Assembly (NCBI GenBank): GCA_022009815.1
Contig: CP091725.1
Location: 1,488,001 to 1,552,000, forward strand
DNA from: Bacteroidales bacterium
GTDB taxonomy: Bacteria; Bacteroidota; Bacteroidia; Bacteroidales; Muribaculaceae
Direction of reading: 5' to 3'
DNA: 64,000 nucleotides
This document shows, in pieces, positions 45,459 to 56,468 of this stretch. The translations under genes and the position numbers were made by a program. The first letter of the stretch is position 1, and every line of letters begins with the position of its first letter. Under the pieces are notes generated by a model. That model was not told the DNA's origin. It was given only the letters and a program-made list of their open reading frames with translations, and ran no database searches.

Positions 45459-48072
45459 CTAAAAAGTTAAGTTGGCCTCCACTCCGAAATACGGACTCAC
45501 GTTGCGGCGGATTTTATAGCCGTTGGAGTAGTAGTCGGGGGTGTAGTCGATTATTTTGTTTGCAAACATTGACAGACGCAGGAATTTGCCTATGGTTTTT
45601 GTCGCTTTCAGGTTGACGCTCATGGCAAACGGCACGGTGAACTGTCGGAAAGCATCGTCGTTGTATGTCTTTATGAGTCGGCTCAGCACGGGGTCGGCCG
45701 CCGAGGCATCGGTGTATTCGTGCAGAGCACCGTCGGCGGCGTCGAGATATGCTGTAGGGCGTCCGTTTCGGCATGTCCTGTGTCTTGACAAACCAAGAAC
45801 ATTGCACTGATGTGGCGAAAATCAGTCCCCATTCAGGAATTTGAGTGTCAAACATCAGGTTGGTCGACAGCGTCTCGTTCCAGTCGCCGTCGTTCCAGTC
45901 GTACAGTCCAACGTATCGGTCGCTGACGGCTGAACCGTCGACCACGTCGGCAACCGACACAAACATCGGCAGACTGTTGCTGTAGCGCGTCTTGAACCAC
46001 GCACCGTTGATGTTTACGCGTGTGCGCAGCGGGCGGATGCGTGCCGACGTGAATTGGAACTCAATTCCCTCTTTGTCTATCCTCGTGCCGTTGTCGGCGC
46101 GTGTGTATCCGTCAAGTTTGCGCTTGGGGGTGTATGGCAGCCCTTCGAGCGACGGTTTCCCTGTCAGCGAACGGCTATCGATGGCAGTCTCGTCATAATC
46201 GTTGTAGTCGTAGACTCCGTATACAGCCATATACCTGAATCCCGACGACATATTCTCGCGAAAATAGTCGACAGAGATTGTGTTGTCGCCAAACGAAAAG
46301 TCCATGCGCAGCTCTTTCTTAATGTTTGAGGCAGGGCGTATGTTGTAGTTTGTCGGGTCCTGAATGTAGCTGCGCACCACAAACCTGCTGTAGTCCTGCG
46401 GATGGTTAGGGTCGTAGTATCCCAATTCGGTGATGTCGTTGTAGTGCTTGTCGGGATAGAGATAGTTGAGAGTGGGCATTTTCGACGTCTTGCCCATACC
46501 GCCGGCAAAACTCAGTGCAATGCGGTGTCCAGCCCATTCCCATGCGGGCAGCGACCACTTCAGGTTGGCGCGCGGGTCGAGATAGATGTGGCCCTTCATC
46601 GCATACCGGCTGTCGAGTCCGGTAAGGCTGTTTGTGCGCAGACCGGCCTGCAGTTCGAGCCTGTGGGATGCAAGTTCTGCCTTGCCGTTGTACTCGATGA
46701 ACGCCGACACCTGCGACAGGGCAGGGATGTCGCTGAACTTGCGTGGACGCGAACCCCATCCCGACACAGACAGCGGACGGCTTAGGTCGTAGACCTGACC
46801 GCGTCCGAAATTCTTGGCATAGTTCCAGTCGGCACCGGCGAGCAGGTTGCTGGTCAGCGCGCCTGTTGTCAGCGCAAAGTTGGCTTTCGCTTTTGCGTAG
46901 GCGGTGAAAGGCTTTCCGTCGCTGAGAAACGAAGCCTCATACTCGGAGAATATCAGTGCCGCGTCGTGCACGCCTTCCTCGCTGGTAGTGGGCACAATGC
47001 CGTAGCGTTGCGGCGCCACGAGCCGGCGCTGTGTGAGACGGTCGAACTGCTGCGTTATCAGCGTGTTGATGTCGAAGCTTTTAAACAATCCTTTCGCTGT
47101 CGGACGCCAGGAGATGTTGTTGGTTATGGCTATTTTGTTGTATGTCGACTTGTATTCGTCAATGCGTCCGTAGTTTATGTCGGGGTCGGACTTGCTGTTG
47201 TCAAACGAGCCGGTATAGTCGACGGCGGCGGAGTAGCGCAGTGCGTCGGTGTTGAGCGTAAGTCGCAGCGAGCCGTTGCCGCGTCGGTATTTCTGCAGGT
47301 TGTTTGTCGGGTCGGGCTTTGCGTCGAGCATGCTTGCGTCAATGTTGAGGAGTGCGGTGTGGCTCAGCTTGAGTCCTTTTCCCAACGACAATAGTTTGCT
47401 GTAGCCGTCGGCCTTGAAACGTGCGGTGAATGGCGTGGAGCGGCGTATCTTGTTGATTTTCACCATTCCGCTTGTGAGGTTTCCATATTCCACCGACGGG
47501 ATTCCGCGCACCACTTCCACACTTTCCACATCGTCGGTCGAGATGGAACGCATGTCAACACCACGGTTGGTGGTGTTGAGGTTGTTTTCGGTCGACGATG
47601 TCGTGGTGGTTGATTGTGTTGACGACAAAGGTGTGTATTGCATATTGGCATCGGTCGACAGGGGGTTGCCGTCGACCACAAACAACGTTCCGAGCGAGGA
47701 GATTGCATAGTTGTTGTTGACCGAAGAGTTGCCTTGCGCGTCCATTGTGCCGGTTTCGCGCAATCCTATTGTGTTGGCAGCCGACAGGTCGGGGTCTTTC
47801 TGCTGTCCTCCGGGCAGCAGTTGCATAAGGTCGCTGAGGCTTGTGGGCTGCAGAAATTCCATTGCCGAACGGTCTATGCGCGAGGCCGTGACAGTACCTT
47901 GCGACTCCTTGGCAGTAACCACCACTTCGTGCAGCTCTGCAGCCATGACGATGGAATCGATGCGCGCCTCCTCTCCGCTTTTTTGCCCAGGTTTCTGCGA
48001 TTGGGCTGGCAGCCATCCGGCGGCCAATAGTGCCAATGCAGCCAATATGTTGAGCCCTATTAGTTTGTGCAT
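45459..48072 (-). CDS. TonB-dependent outer membrane receptor, frameshifted
   Basis: About 870 residues after repair. The signal peptide (GLNILAALALLAAGWLPAQS) is followed by a TonB-box-like segment (ELHEVVVTAKESQGTVTASR), a plug domain (LPGGQQKDPDLSAANTIGLR, SSLGTLFVVDGNPLSTDANM, VEVVRGIPSVEYGNLTSGMV) and a 22-strand barrel ending NVSPYFGVEANLTF. No carboxypeptidase-like N-terminal extension and no SusD neighbour, so it is not a standard SusCD pair. The frame changes at the TTT run 45766-45768; the last 109 residues are in another frame. It heads the DUF4876-DUF6850-T9SS locus. Substrate unknown. Confidence 0.88.
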
Positions 48073-48097
48073 ACGTTTAACTTCAATTGTGTACGGT

Positions 48098-48129
48098 GCA
48101 AAATTAATTTGTGATGCGGGCTATTTCAA
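48098..48129 (-). promoter_or_regulatory. Promoter of the TonB receptor locus
   Basis: Minus-strand TTGA (48126-48129), 19 bases, TAATTTTGC (48098-48106), 25 bases before the receptor start. Confidence 0.6.
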
Positions 48130-48266
48130 TCGCAAAAAGTAGGTAATATGCAGATTTTTGGAGCTTTGTCGGTCATCATTTGTTGCGATTCTTGATTTTT
48201 TTGGTTGTTTCGGTGCAGTGAAGACAGTCAGGTGGCGTTTACAATACGTAAAAAACAAAAGAAACG

Positions 48267-48734
48267 ATGATATTTAATTCAAAAAGCGGTTGGAAATGGT
48301 TGTCGGCGACGTTGTTGCCGGTGCTTGGTTTTGCAGGATGCGGTAATCCCGGAGACAGCCCCGACTTGTATGGCACGCCGACGAGCGACTATCAATTCAA
48401 GGGACGTGTCACAGATGCCGACGGAAAACCTGTAGAGGGCATAAAAGTGGTGTCGGGCATTGTTGAGGGCGACAGGGTGTTTCATGAAGACTCGGTGTCG
48501 ACGGATGCCGACGGACACTTCGTCACCAACAGGAAATCATCCACGTCGATAGAGTGGCAGGTGAAAGGCAATATGCGCATACTTACGTTTGAGGATACGA
48601 AAAACGGCATTTTTGCCAACGACACCGTGCGTAGCGCGGACATGGCCGTGAAGCAGTTGCAAAAGGGCGACGGCGCATGGGACAGTGGCAGCTTTGAGGT
48701 GACCGTGCCCGATAAAAAATTGAAGCGCCGATGA
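48267..48734 (+). CDS. Radical SAM-associated lipoprotein (rSAM/lipoprotein system)
   Basis: 155 residues. Signal ATLLPVLGFAGCGNPGDSP with lipobox Cys near residue 25, then one Ig-like/carboxypeptidase-regulatory-like domain (FKGRVTDADGKPVEGIKVVS, VSTDADGHFVTNRKSSTSIE, FEDTKNGIFANDTVRSADMA) and a basic C-terminus (PDKKLKRR). The next gene is a radical SAM enzyme overlapping by ATGA. This lipoprotein/rSAM pairing matches the 'rSAM/lipoprotein system' described only bioinformatically in Bacteroidales. The lipoprotein is the presumed substrate, with the modification unknown. Confidence 0.8.
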   Translation: MIFNSKSGWKWLSATLLPVLGFAGCGNPGDSPDLYGTPTSDYQFKGRVTDADGKPVEGIKVVSGIVEGDRVFHEDSVSTDADGHFVTNRKSSTSIEWQVKGNMRILTFEDTKNGIFANDTVRSADMAVKQLQKGDGAWDSGSFEVTVPDKKLKRR

Positions 48735-49805
48735 AGCAACCCAACTCATTGTCGCTGCGCCGCCGCATGGCTCTTGAACTATGGCGCAAGCGTATGGACA
48801 TTGCCGTGAAAGAGCATCCTCTAAGACAACTTTTTTGGGAGTGCACGCAGCGTTGCAATCTGCATTGCCGTCATTGCGGCAGCGACTGCAGAGCAGAGAT
48901 GGGCGTGGCAGACATGCCGCTTGCCGACTTTACGCGTGTGCTCGACAGTGTTGCCCTCCGCACCGATCCCAATCGGGTGTTTGTCGTTGTCACCGGCGGC
49001 GAGCCGTTGATGCGCCATGACATAGCGGAGTGTGGCGCGGCAATTTACGAAAGGGGCTTTCCGTGGGGAATGGTCACCAATGCGTTGGCGCTTACGCCGT
49101 TGAAGTTTCAGTCGTTGCTCGATGCCGGCATCCACTCAATGACCGTCAGCCTGGACGGAATCGGCGATGACCACAATTGGATGCGCGGCAATCCCGACAG
49201 TTTCCGAATGGTAGACCGCGCCATTGATATGCTTGTGGCGCATCCAGAGGTGAAGTTCGATGTGTTGACATGCGTGAACCGACGCAACTATGGCAACCTT
49301 GACGACATAAAGCAGTTTCTTGTAAAAAAAGGAGTGAAGCAATGGCGTGTGGTGGCGGTGTTTCCTGTGGGACGTGCCGCAGCCGACCCGATGATGCGCC
49401 TGATGCCCGCCGAATATCGCGGCATCCTCGATTTCATAAAACAGACCCGCAAGGAAGGTGCAATCCACACCAATTACGGCTGTGAGGGATTCATGGGCGA
49501 TTATGAGGGCGATATCCGTGACTACTTCTTTGGCTGCCAGGCAGGAATAACTACAGGGTCGGTGCTTGCCGACGGCTCTGTTTCAGCTTGTGCGAGCATC
49601 CGCAGCGATTACCATCAAGGAAACATCTATGAGGACGATTTTATGGACGTGTGGGAGCATCGTTACCATCCTTACCGCGACCGCGAATGGATGCGCAGGG
49701 AGGAATGCTCCGAATGCAAATTTCCGCTATTGCCGTGGCGGAGCGATGCATCTGCGTGATTCCGACGGCTCGATGCTGATGTGTCCGCTGCACAGGTTGG
49801 GATAA
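48731..49805 (+). CDS. Radical SAM/SPASM enzyme of the rSAM/lipoprotein system, frameshift near the end
   Basis: About 357 residues after repair. Radical SAM cluster FWECTQRCNLHCRHCGSDC holds CxxxCxxC; VTGGEPLMRHD and MTVSLDGIGDDHNWMRG are typical of the peptide-modifying branch. The C-terminal SPASM-like cysteines lie in FFGCQAGITTGSVLADGSVS, ACASIRSD and EECSECKF. As written the frame ends in SDASA; removing one T at 49721-49723 gives CKFRYCRGGAMHLRDSDGSM then LMCPLHRLG and stop 49803-49805, supplying two further auxiliary-cluster cysteines. Probably modifies the lipoprotein encoded just upstream, before export (inference). Confidence 0.85.
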
Positions 49806-49907
49806 CGCGTTTTTGGGGAAGGGATTTTTAGACGGGGAAACGTAAATAGGCGTTAATAAAACATAAATAAATCTGCACACGCATTACGTTGTATGCGAAT
49901 TAATGGC

Positions 49908-49916
49908 TACTTTTGC
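49908..49916 (+). promoter_or_regulatory. -7 promoter element of the efflux operon
   Basis: TACTTTTGC fits TAnnTTTG, 74 bases before the TolC-like gene; TTGT (49889-49892) may serve as a poor -33 box. Confidence 0.45.
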
Positions 49917-49990
49917 GTCGCGAAACTCGGCCAGGGTCTATTGTCTTAGATCCGCAAACCTCAGGGTAACAGAGGAAAATAAACATTTTT

Positions 49991-51297
49991 ATGGTAAAAA
50001 AAGGTATTATTGAAGCATTGCTTTGTGCTTTGCTCTGTGCCCCGTGTGCTGTGTGCGGACAAAATTCCGTGACACTTGCCCGTCTGTATGAGATGGCTGA
50101 GGAACAGAGTGTCAGCATGGAAGCTTTCCGCAAGGCTGTTGAAAGTGCGGAAAAAGGAGTCGATATAGCAAAAAGCCAATGGCTGCCCGATGTCAGCGGC
50201 GAGCTGAGTGTGGGATATCTTGGCGACGGTTTGCTTGGCGACCGTAATTTCAGTGATTGGATGCATGTCGACAATCCTCATTTTATGAACAATTTCGCGT
50301 TGAAAGCGCAGCAGGTAATCTATTCAGGTGGAGCGATATCAGCCAGTATCGATTTGGCGGATATGGGCAAACGGATGGCAGAGCTTGACTATGCGAAAAA
50401 CCGTCAGGAGATACGTTTTGTAATAGCGTCGTGTTATCTTGATTTGTGCCGGCTGCAGAACAGACAGCAGGTGATTGACAGAAACATCAGTTTGACGGAG
50501 CGCGTGATTGACAATATCAAGTCGAAATATTCACATGGGGCTGCTCTGAAAACCGACATAACACGTTACGAACTTCAGTTGGAGCGCTTGAAACTGCAAC
50601 AGACGCGCATCGATGCGGCGAGGCGTGTGACGAGCACAAGACTTGCCATTATGCTTCATCAGCCTGAATCAACACTTTTTGAGGCTGATTTTGCTTCGTT
50701 GAGGAATGAAAACACAATGCTTGAAAAACAACGATGGAATGAACTGTCGGAGGGCAACATCGGCTTGCGTCAGGCGGGGTTGGCTGCAGAAATCAGCGGT
50801 AAGAAACTGGAACTGGAGAAAAGTAGCCGCCGCCCTAAAATCGCCGCTGTCGCCGAGTTGCATTTCGACGGACCGATAACGATTGAGGTGCCGGTGATTA
50901 ACAAAAACTTCGGATATTGGTTTGCCGGGGTGGGCATCAGCTATAATTTCTCATCGCTATATAAGAGCAACCGACGCATCAGCAAGGCACGTACAGACTT
51001 GGTGCAAGCCGTTTGCAATACGATGCGGCGCGCGAAGGCATCGACAATGCCGTGCAGGCCACTTATGCCGACTATCTCACGGCATATAAGGATTTGGAAA
51101 CGCAGAGAAAATCGGTGGCACTCGCCGACGAGAACTATGCCGTGGTGCAAAACCGCTATGACAATGGTTTGGCGCTGCTCACGGATATGCTCGACGCCTC
51201 CGACTCCAAGCTGTCGGCAGACCTTGACGCTGTGGACGCTGAAATCAATATCATCTACAATTTCTTCAAACTTAAATACATCTGTAATTCATTATGA
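49991..51297 (+). CDS. TolC-family outer membrane efflux protein, frameshifted
   Basis: About 435 residues after repair. Signal peptide (IEALLCALLCAPCAVCGQNS), then two outer-membrane efflux repeats with long coiled-coil helices (LYEMAEEQSVSMEAFRKAVE, ITRYELQLERLKLQQTRIDA, TYADYLTAYKDLETQRKSVA, YDNGLALLTDMLDASDSKLS). The frame changes at about 51009 (CC run): one more C restores ARLQYDAAREGIDNAV. As written, the frame instead runs on into the next gene as a false 778-residue product. Stop TGA 51295-51297 overlaps the start of the adaptor gene. Confidence 0.86.
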
Positions 51298-52327
51298 AAC
51301 GTTCGGTAAACGCATAGTATATAATATCGTGATCTTTTCTCTATTGTTGGCAGGATTGGCTGTTGTCTGCTATAAATTTCTCCATTTAGGCAATGTCGAG
51401 TATACAGACAACGCCACGGTGTGCCAGCACATCACGCCGGTCAACACCCGTGTGGCTGGATTTATTCGTGAAATCCGTTTTGAGGAAAATCAGCCGGTCA
51501 AGGCGGGCGACACTTTGGTAGTGATTGAGGATGCTGAGTTTCGCCTGCATCTGGCTCAAGCGGAGGCGGAGCTTGCAAACGCTCAGGCGGGGCATCGCGC
51601 AACTTCGGCGGGAATTGCAACTACGGAGAGCAACATATCGGTCAACGACGCTTCGATAGAAGAGGTTCGCGCGCAAATGGAAAATGCAGGCAAGGAGGAT
51701 ATGCGCTACGGCAAGCTGCTTGCCGAGGGCGCTGTGACACAGCAGCAATACGATAATGTCCACACGGCTTTTGTGGCGGCTAAAGCCCGCTATGAGCAGG
51801 CGAGCCGCGGCCGCAACTCGTCGGCGCTTGTGAAGCGCGAGCAGGGTGTCAGACTTGAGCAGAATGCCGCTGCGGTTAATATGTGTGAGGCAAACGTGCG
51901 GCTTGCACGTCTCAATTTGTCGTACTGTGCGATAATTGCTACATGCGACGGAGTGACCGGACGGAAGACAATCCATGTCGGACAGCTTGTGCAGCCCGGA
52001 CAAACGATGGTCGACATCGTCGACTCAAAGGAGATGTGGGTGCAGGCAAACTACAGGGAGTCGCAGATGTCTGGCATACACATAGGCTCGGCTGTGAAAA
52101 TGAAGATAGACGCCGTGCCTGGTGTGGAATACGTAGGAACGGTTGAGTCGCTTTCAGATGCCACCGGGTCGGCGTTCTCCTCGATGCCGTCAGACAATGC
52201 AACCGGAAATTTTGTAAAGGTGGAACAGCGTGTGCCGGTGCGCATATCGCTGCACGGCAATTCTGAGGATCTGATGAAGAGACTGAAGGCTGGCTATAAC
52301 GTTGAATGCGAAATCAGCACAAAATGA
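51294..52327 (+). CDS. HlyD/EmrA-type membrane fusion protein
   Basis: About 344 residues. ATG 51294 lies in an ATGA overlap with the TolC-like gene. One A is missing from ATGAAACG: adding it gives MKTFGKRIVYNIVIFSLLLA, a normal N-terminal membrane anchor. The periplasmic part has the lipoyl/barrel-sandwich motifs (VNTRVAGFIREIRFEENQPV, KAGDTLVVIEDAEF), coiled-coil hairpin and VTGRKTIHVGQLVQPGQTMV, as in EmrA. It bridges the inner-membrane pump and the TolC-like channel. Start of the next gene overlaps its stop. Confidence 0.88.
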
Positions 52328-53899
52328 CACCTCCTCCAATGAAATTCGCCATGCCGATGGTCAAGGACTTCGTGCCTAAGGCTGTCAGGCCATGGCTGTA
52401 TGTTGTCATGGCGCTGTGTTTCCAGGTCTCGGCCGCGCGCTATCTGGGCGCGCTCAACGAGATTATAGGCGCTACGGCACAGATGCGTGAAGATGTGCTT
52501 ATGTGCCTTTACTGCAATCTGGCGGGAATGGCGTTGTGGTTTCCGATGTTGTTCCGCATGAAATTCCGGTTTACCAACAAGACGCTGCTGGTCGCCGCTT
52601 CGCTCACGGTGTTGGTCACCAACCTGCTCATCGGTTATGTCACGTGGCTGCCGCTTTTATGGCTGCTGTGTTTTATTGAGGGAATAGCCAAGATTCAAGG
52701 CGCGTTTGAGTGTATGTCGAACATCCAGTTGTGGATGACGCCTAAGCGCGACATGACAATTTTCTTTCCGCTTCTGCACGTCGTGATACTTACGAGCATG
52801 AATCTGCAGGACTTTATGTCGGCTTATTTCGGAATGCTCGGCGATTGGAGGCAGATGCATTGGTTTGTGGCTGGCGTCCACTGCGTGGTGCTGTTGTTCT
52901 TGCTCACGTGTGTGCGGCATTTCCGGTTTATGCGGCCGCTGCCGCTGTACGGCATCGACTGGACTTCGATGGCGTTGTGGGCGGCGTTGCTTGTGCAGGT
53001 GGCATACGTGCTCAACTATGGCGACTGGTATGCATGGTTCAATCACGATGCGGTGTGGTATCTCACGGGTTCTATTCTCATCACCTTTGCCCTTATACTG
53101 CATCGGATGACGCATGTGCGGCATCCGTATATCAATCCTCTGGTGTTCACCGGATTCCGTTATGTCAAGCAGATTCTGGTGCTTGTGTGCTTCGTGGAGT
53201 GCCTTTTCGGCACAGAGCATATTCTTGAGGAGATTTATCTGGAAGAGGTGATGCATTACTCCACAATTGTCAACGCCACTCTGTGTGCTCCCGTATGTGT
53301 GGGATGTGTATGCGGATGCCTGTTTTCGCTTTTCTGGTTGCAGAAAGTGATGCGGATGTCGTACATCCGGCTTGGAATAATCGGTTCGTGCATGTTGTTG
53401 GTTTATATGGCGATGATGTATCTGCTGGTGTCGCCGGCGGTCAGCATAGGGATGCTGTATTTGCCATTGTTCTGCCGTGGATTCGCCTATACCACTCTCA
53501 GCATCGTGTTTCTGCTCGTTGCACGACGTGATGGATTTCAACCACTTCTTCCAAGGACTGGGTGTGTTCAACATGCTGCACATGTTGGTGGGCGGATGCC
53601 TGGGGTGTGCCGTCTATGCGAAGATGATAGGTTGGTATGTGGCCGACGGTTTTTCGCGCTATACGAGCGGTGCGTTGTGGCTCCACAACTCATCCGCCAT
53701 TGGCTCGCCGTCGATAACCGACGAGATGCTCCTTGTCGGAGTGAAGGCGGTCTATGGCTGGGCTTGCTATGGATGTGTGTTCCTGATTCTCGGATTCCTG
53801 CTCTTCGATTCGCCGATACGCAGGCACAGATCTTATATGCTGCCATGGAGAGTGGTGGGCAAAATGGTGAAGAAATACTACAATCTTGCACAGCATTGA
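52324..53899 (+). CDS. MFS efflux transporter (EmrB/DHA2-like), frameshifted
   Basis: About 524 residues, roughly 12-14 transmembrane helices (VRPWLYVVMALCFQVSAARY, GYVTWLPLLWLLCFIEGIAK, ILITFALILH). ATG 52324 overlaps the adaptor stop (ATGA), completing a coupled TolC-EmrA-EmrB set for export of drugs or other small molecules from the cytosol. The frame changes near 53516-53520; deleting one base gives LLLHDVMDFNHFFQGLGVFN and the protein continues to YNLAQH, stop 53897-53899. Classical DHA2 motifs are weak, as in other Bacteroidota members, so the substrate cannot be inferred. Confidence 0.8.
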
Positions 53900-53964
53900 A
53901 TGTCCGATTCCAGTTTCTGGCATAAATGCCGTTTTTGTGGAATGAAAACTTGTTGCGGAGGAAA

Positions 53965-54010
53965 ATAAAAGCGTGCTGTCTCCATCTCGAAGACAGCACG
54001 CTTCCTTTTT
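53965..54010 (+). terminator. Bidirectional terminator between efflux operon and pnp
   Basis: AAGCGTGCTGTCT (53969-53981) pairs with AGACAGCACGCTT (53991-54003). T-rich tracts lie on both sides (CCTTTTTA on plus; TTTTATTTT on minus), so it can stop both convergent transcripts. Confidence 0.92.
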
Positions 54011-54036
54011 ATGAAACGCTAATAAAACTTCGTTGT

Positions 54037-56273
54037 TTAGTTGCGGTTTCCGCCACGGTTTCCACCGCGGTTTCCTCCACGGCGGTCATCACGATGTCCG
54101 CCTCCACGGCGGTCGCCGTCGCGACGTGGTGGGCGAGCCGGACGCTCAGGCTCTACGTAGCCTTCCGGCTTCGGAAGCAGGGCGCGCATTGACAAGCGGA
54201 ACTTGCCTGTTTTCTTGTCGATTTCGATGAGTTTCACTGTCACCTCGTCGCCCTCGTGCAAACCGGTGTCTTCCATCTTTTCGAAACGCTCCCATGCGAT
54301 TTCAGAGATGTGGAGCAGACCGTCGCGGTTAGGCATGAATTGAACGAATGCACCGAAGTCCATGATTGAAACCACTTTACCTGTGTAGGTCTCACCTTCT
54401 TCAGGCTGCGCTACGATGCCCTTGATAAGAGCCATAGCTTTGTCGATTGCGTCCTTGTTTGGAGCGGCAACCTCGATGTTGCCATGGTCGCCTTCTTCCT
54501 CGATAGTGACGATTGCACCCGACTGTTCCTGGATGCCTTGGATGATTTTTCCGCCCGGGCCGATGACAGCTCCGATGAATTCCTTCGGAATAACCAATGT
54601 CTCGATGCGTGGCACGTGAGGCTTGTAGTCTTCGCGTGGCGCAGGGATTGTTTCGTTGATGATTCCGAGGATGTGCAGACGGCCTTCGCGAGCCTGGTTG
54701 AGGGCTTTCTCAAGGATTTCGTAGGAAAGTCCGTCGCACTTGATATCCATCTGTGTTGCGGTGATACCGTCGGTTGTTCCTGTCACCTTGAAGTCCATGT
54801 CGCCGAGGTGGTCCTCGTCGCCGAGAATGTCGGAAAGAATGGCATATTTAGGACTGTCGTAGTCTGTGATAAGACCCATTGCAATACCCGCAACCGGCTT
54901 TTTCATCTTCACACCGGCGTCGAGCAGCGACAATGTGCCGGCGCATACTGTTGCCATCGACGATGAGCCGTTCGACTCAAGGATGTCGGAAACGATGCGG
55001 CAAGTGTATGGGAAATTGTCAGGGAACATGCGTTTGAGTGCGCGGTGGGCAAGGTTGCCGTGACCGATTTCACGACGTCCTACGCCGCGTTGTGCCTTTG
55101 CTTCTCCTGTTGAGAATGGAGGGAAGTTGTAGTGCAGCAGGAAGCGCTCTTTGCCCTGGTTGAGCACGTCGTCGAGAATCTTCTCGTCGAGTTTTGTGCC
55201 GAGGGTACAAGTGGCGAGAGCCTGAGTCTCTCCACGGGTGAACACTGCAGATCCGTGAGGGCCTGGAACGTAGTCAACCTCGCACCAGATAGGACGGATT
55301 TCGTCGGTCTTACGGCCGTCGAGACGGATGCCTTCGTCGAGGATGCAGCGGCGCACGGCTTCTTTCTCCACATCGTGGTAGTAGCGGGCCACGAGCGGTG
55401 CTTTCTCGTCGCGTTCTTCTTCAGGTATTGTCTCAAGATAGTCTTCCTCGATTTCTTGAACGACTCGTTGCGCCATTGCTTGTCGGCGCTGCCGGCCTTA
55501 GCCACGGCGTATGCTTTTTCGTAGCATTTGTCGTGTACGTCTTTGCGGAGGTCTTCGTCGTTGACCTCATGGCAGTATTCGCGTTTCACGGCGCCTACTT
55601 CCTTGGCGAGCTCCATCTGTACGAGGCATTGAGCCTTGATTGCTTCGTGAGCGGCTTTGAGAGCCTCAAGAAGTTCGAGCTCTGAAACTTCGTTCATCTC
55701 GCCTTCCACCATCATGATGTTGTCGTAGGTTGCGCCAACCATCAGCTCGATGTCGGCACGCTCAACCTGCTCGAAGGTTGGGTTGATTACGAATTCTCCG
55801 TCGACGCGGGCCACGCGCACTTCTGAGATTGGTCCGTGGAAAGGCACGTCGCTGACGGCGATTGCAGCTGATGCTGCCAATCCTGCCAATGCATCGGGCA
55901 TGTCTACGCCGTCTGACGAGAACATTATGATGTTGACGAATGTGTCTGCATGATAGTTTTCAGGGAACAGCGGACGAAGCACGCGGTCTACGAGGCGGGA
56001 AGTCAGAATTTCGTAGTCTGACGAGCGTCCCTCGCGTTTCTGGAAACCTCCAGGGTAGCGGCCTGCTGCCGAGAATTTCTCTTTGTACTCAACTTGGAGA
56101 GGCATAAAATCAACACCCTCTCCGGCTTCTTTCGCTGACACTACAGTTGCAAGGAGCATGGTGTTCCCCATTCGCAACTCTACTGCGCCATCAGCCTGTT
56201 TTGCCAGTTTGCCTGTTTCGAGAGTAATCTCGCGGCCGTCGGCAAGCGTGATGGTCTTTTTAATCGGATTCAT
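54037..56273 (-). CDS. pnp: Polyribonucleotide nucleotidyltransferase, frameshifted
   Basis: 3'-5' phosphorolytic exoribonuclease, about 745 residues after repair. Two RNase PH domains (MNPIKKTITLADGREITLET, KREGRSSDYEILTSRLVDR; EVDYVPGPHGSAVFTRGETQ, GRREIGHGNLAHRALKRMFP), KH domain (TLVIPKEFIGAVIGPGGKII) and S1 domain (TGKVVSIMDFGAFVQFMPNR). The tail is an RG/RGG-type stretch (RRGGNRGGNRGGNRN), unusual compared with enterobacterial PNPase. The frame changes near 55456; adding one base restores FKEIEEDYLETIPEEERDEK. ATG 56273 is chosen over 56303 because it fits the family start and the promoter overlaps the longer version. Confidence 0.93.
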
Positions 56274-56302
56274 ATTTAATTCTTTATCTTCAAAAATTCC
56301 CA

Positions 56303-56333
56303 CAAAGATAATAAACGTTTGCTGACTAACAAA
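56303..56333 (-). promoter_or_regulatory. Promoter of pnp
   Basis: Minus-strand TTTG (56330-56333), exactly 19 bases, TATCTTTG (56303-56310): full consensus match. Confidence 0.8.
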
Positions 56334-56468
56334 CTATTTCCTTTAAAATGATGTGTTTTTGAAAAAAACATTGGGCTGAACGGTGGTTTTTGAGTGACAG
56401 ATGGAATAAAAACTGCCGGCTTCCGACGAGGGGGAAACCGGCAGGTGTGGGACGGTGCCGACGTGGGG

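Noticed and set aside
49991..52327. A 778-residue TolC-EmrA fusion protein
   Set aside because: The middle third reads as nonsense (Arg/Thr/Ser-rich), while the correct TolC continuation lies in another frame. A missing base near 51009 and one near 51297 create the false fusion.
52657..53583. 308-residue minus-strand frame across the MFS gene
   Set aside because: His/Gln-rich antisense shadow of a membrane protein gene.
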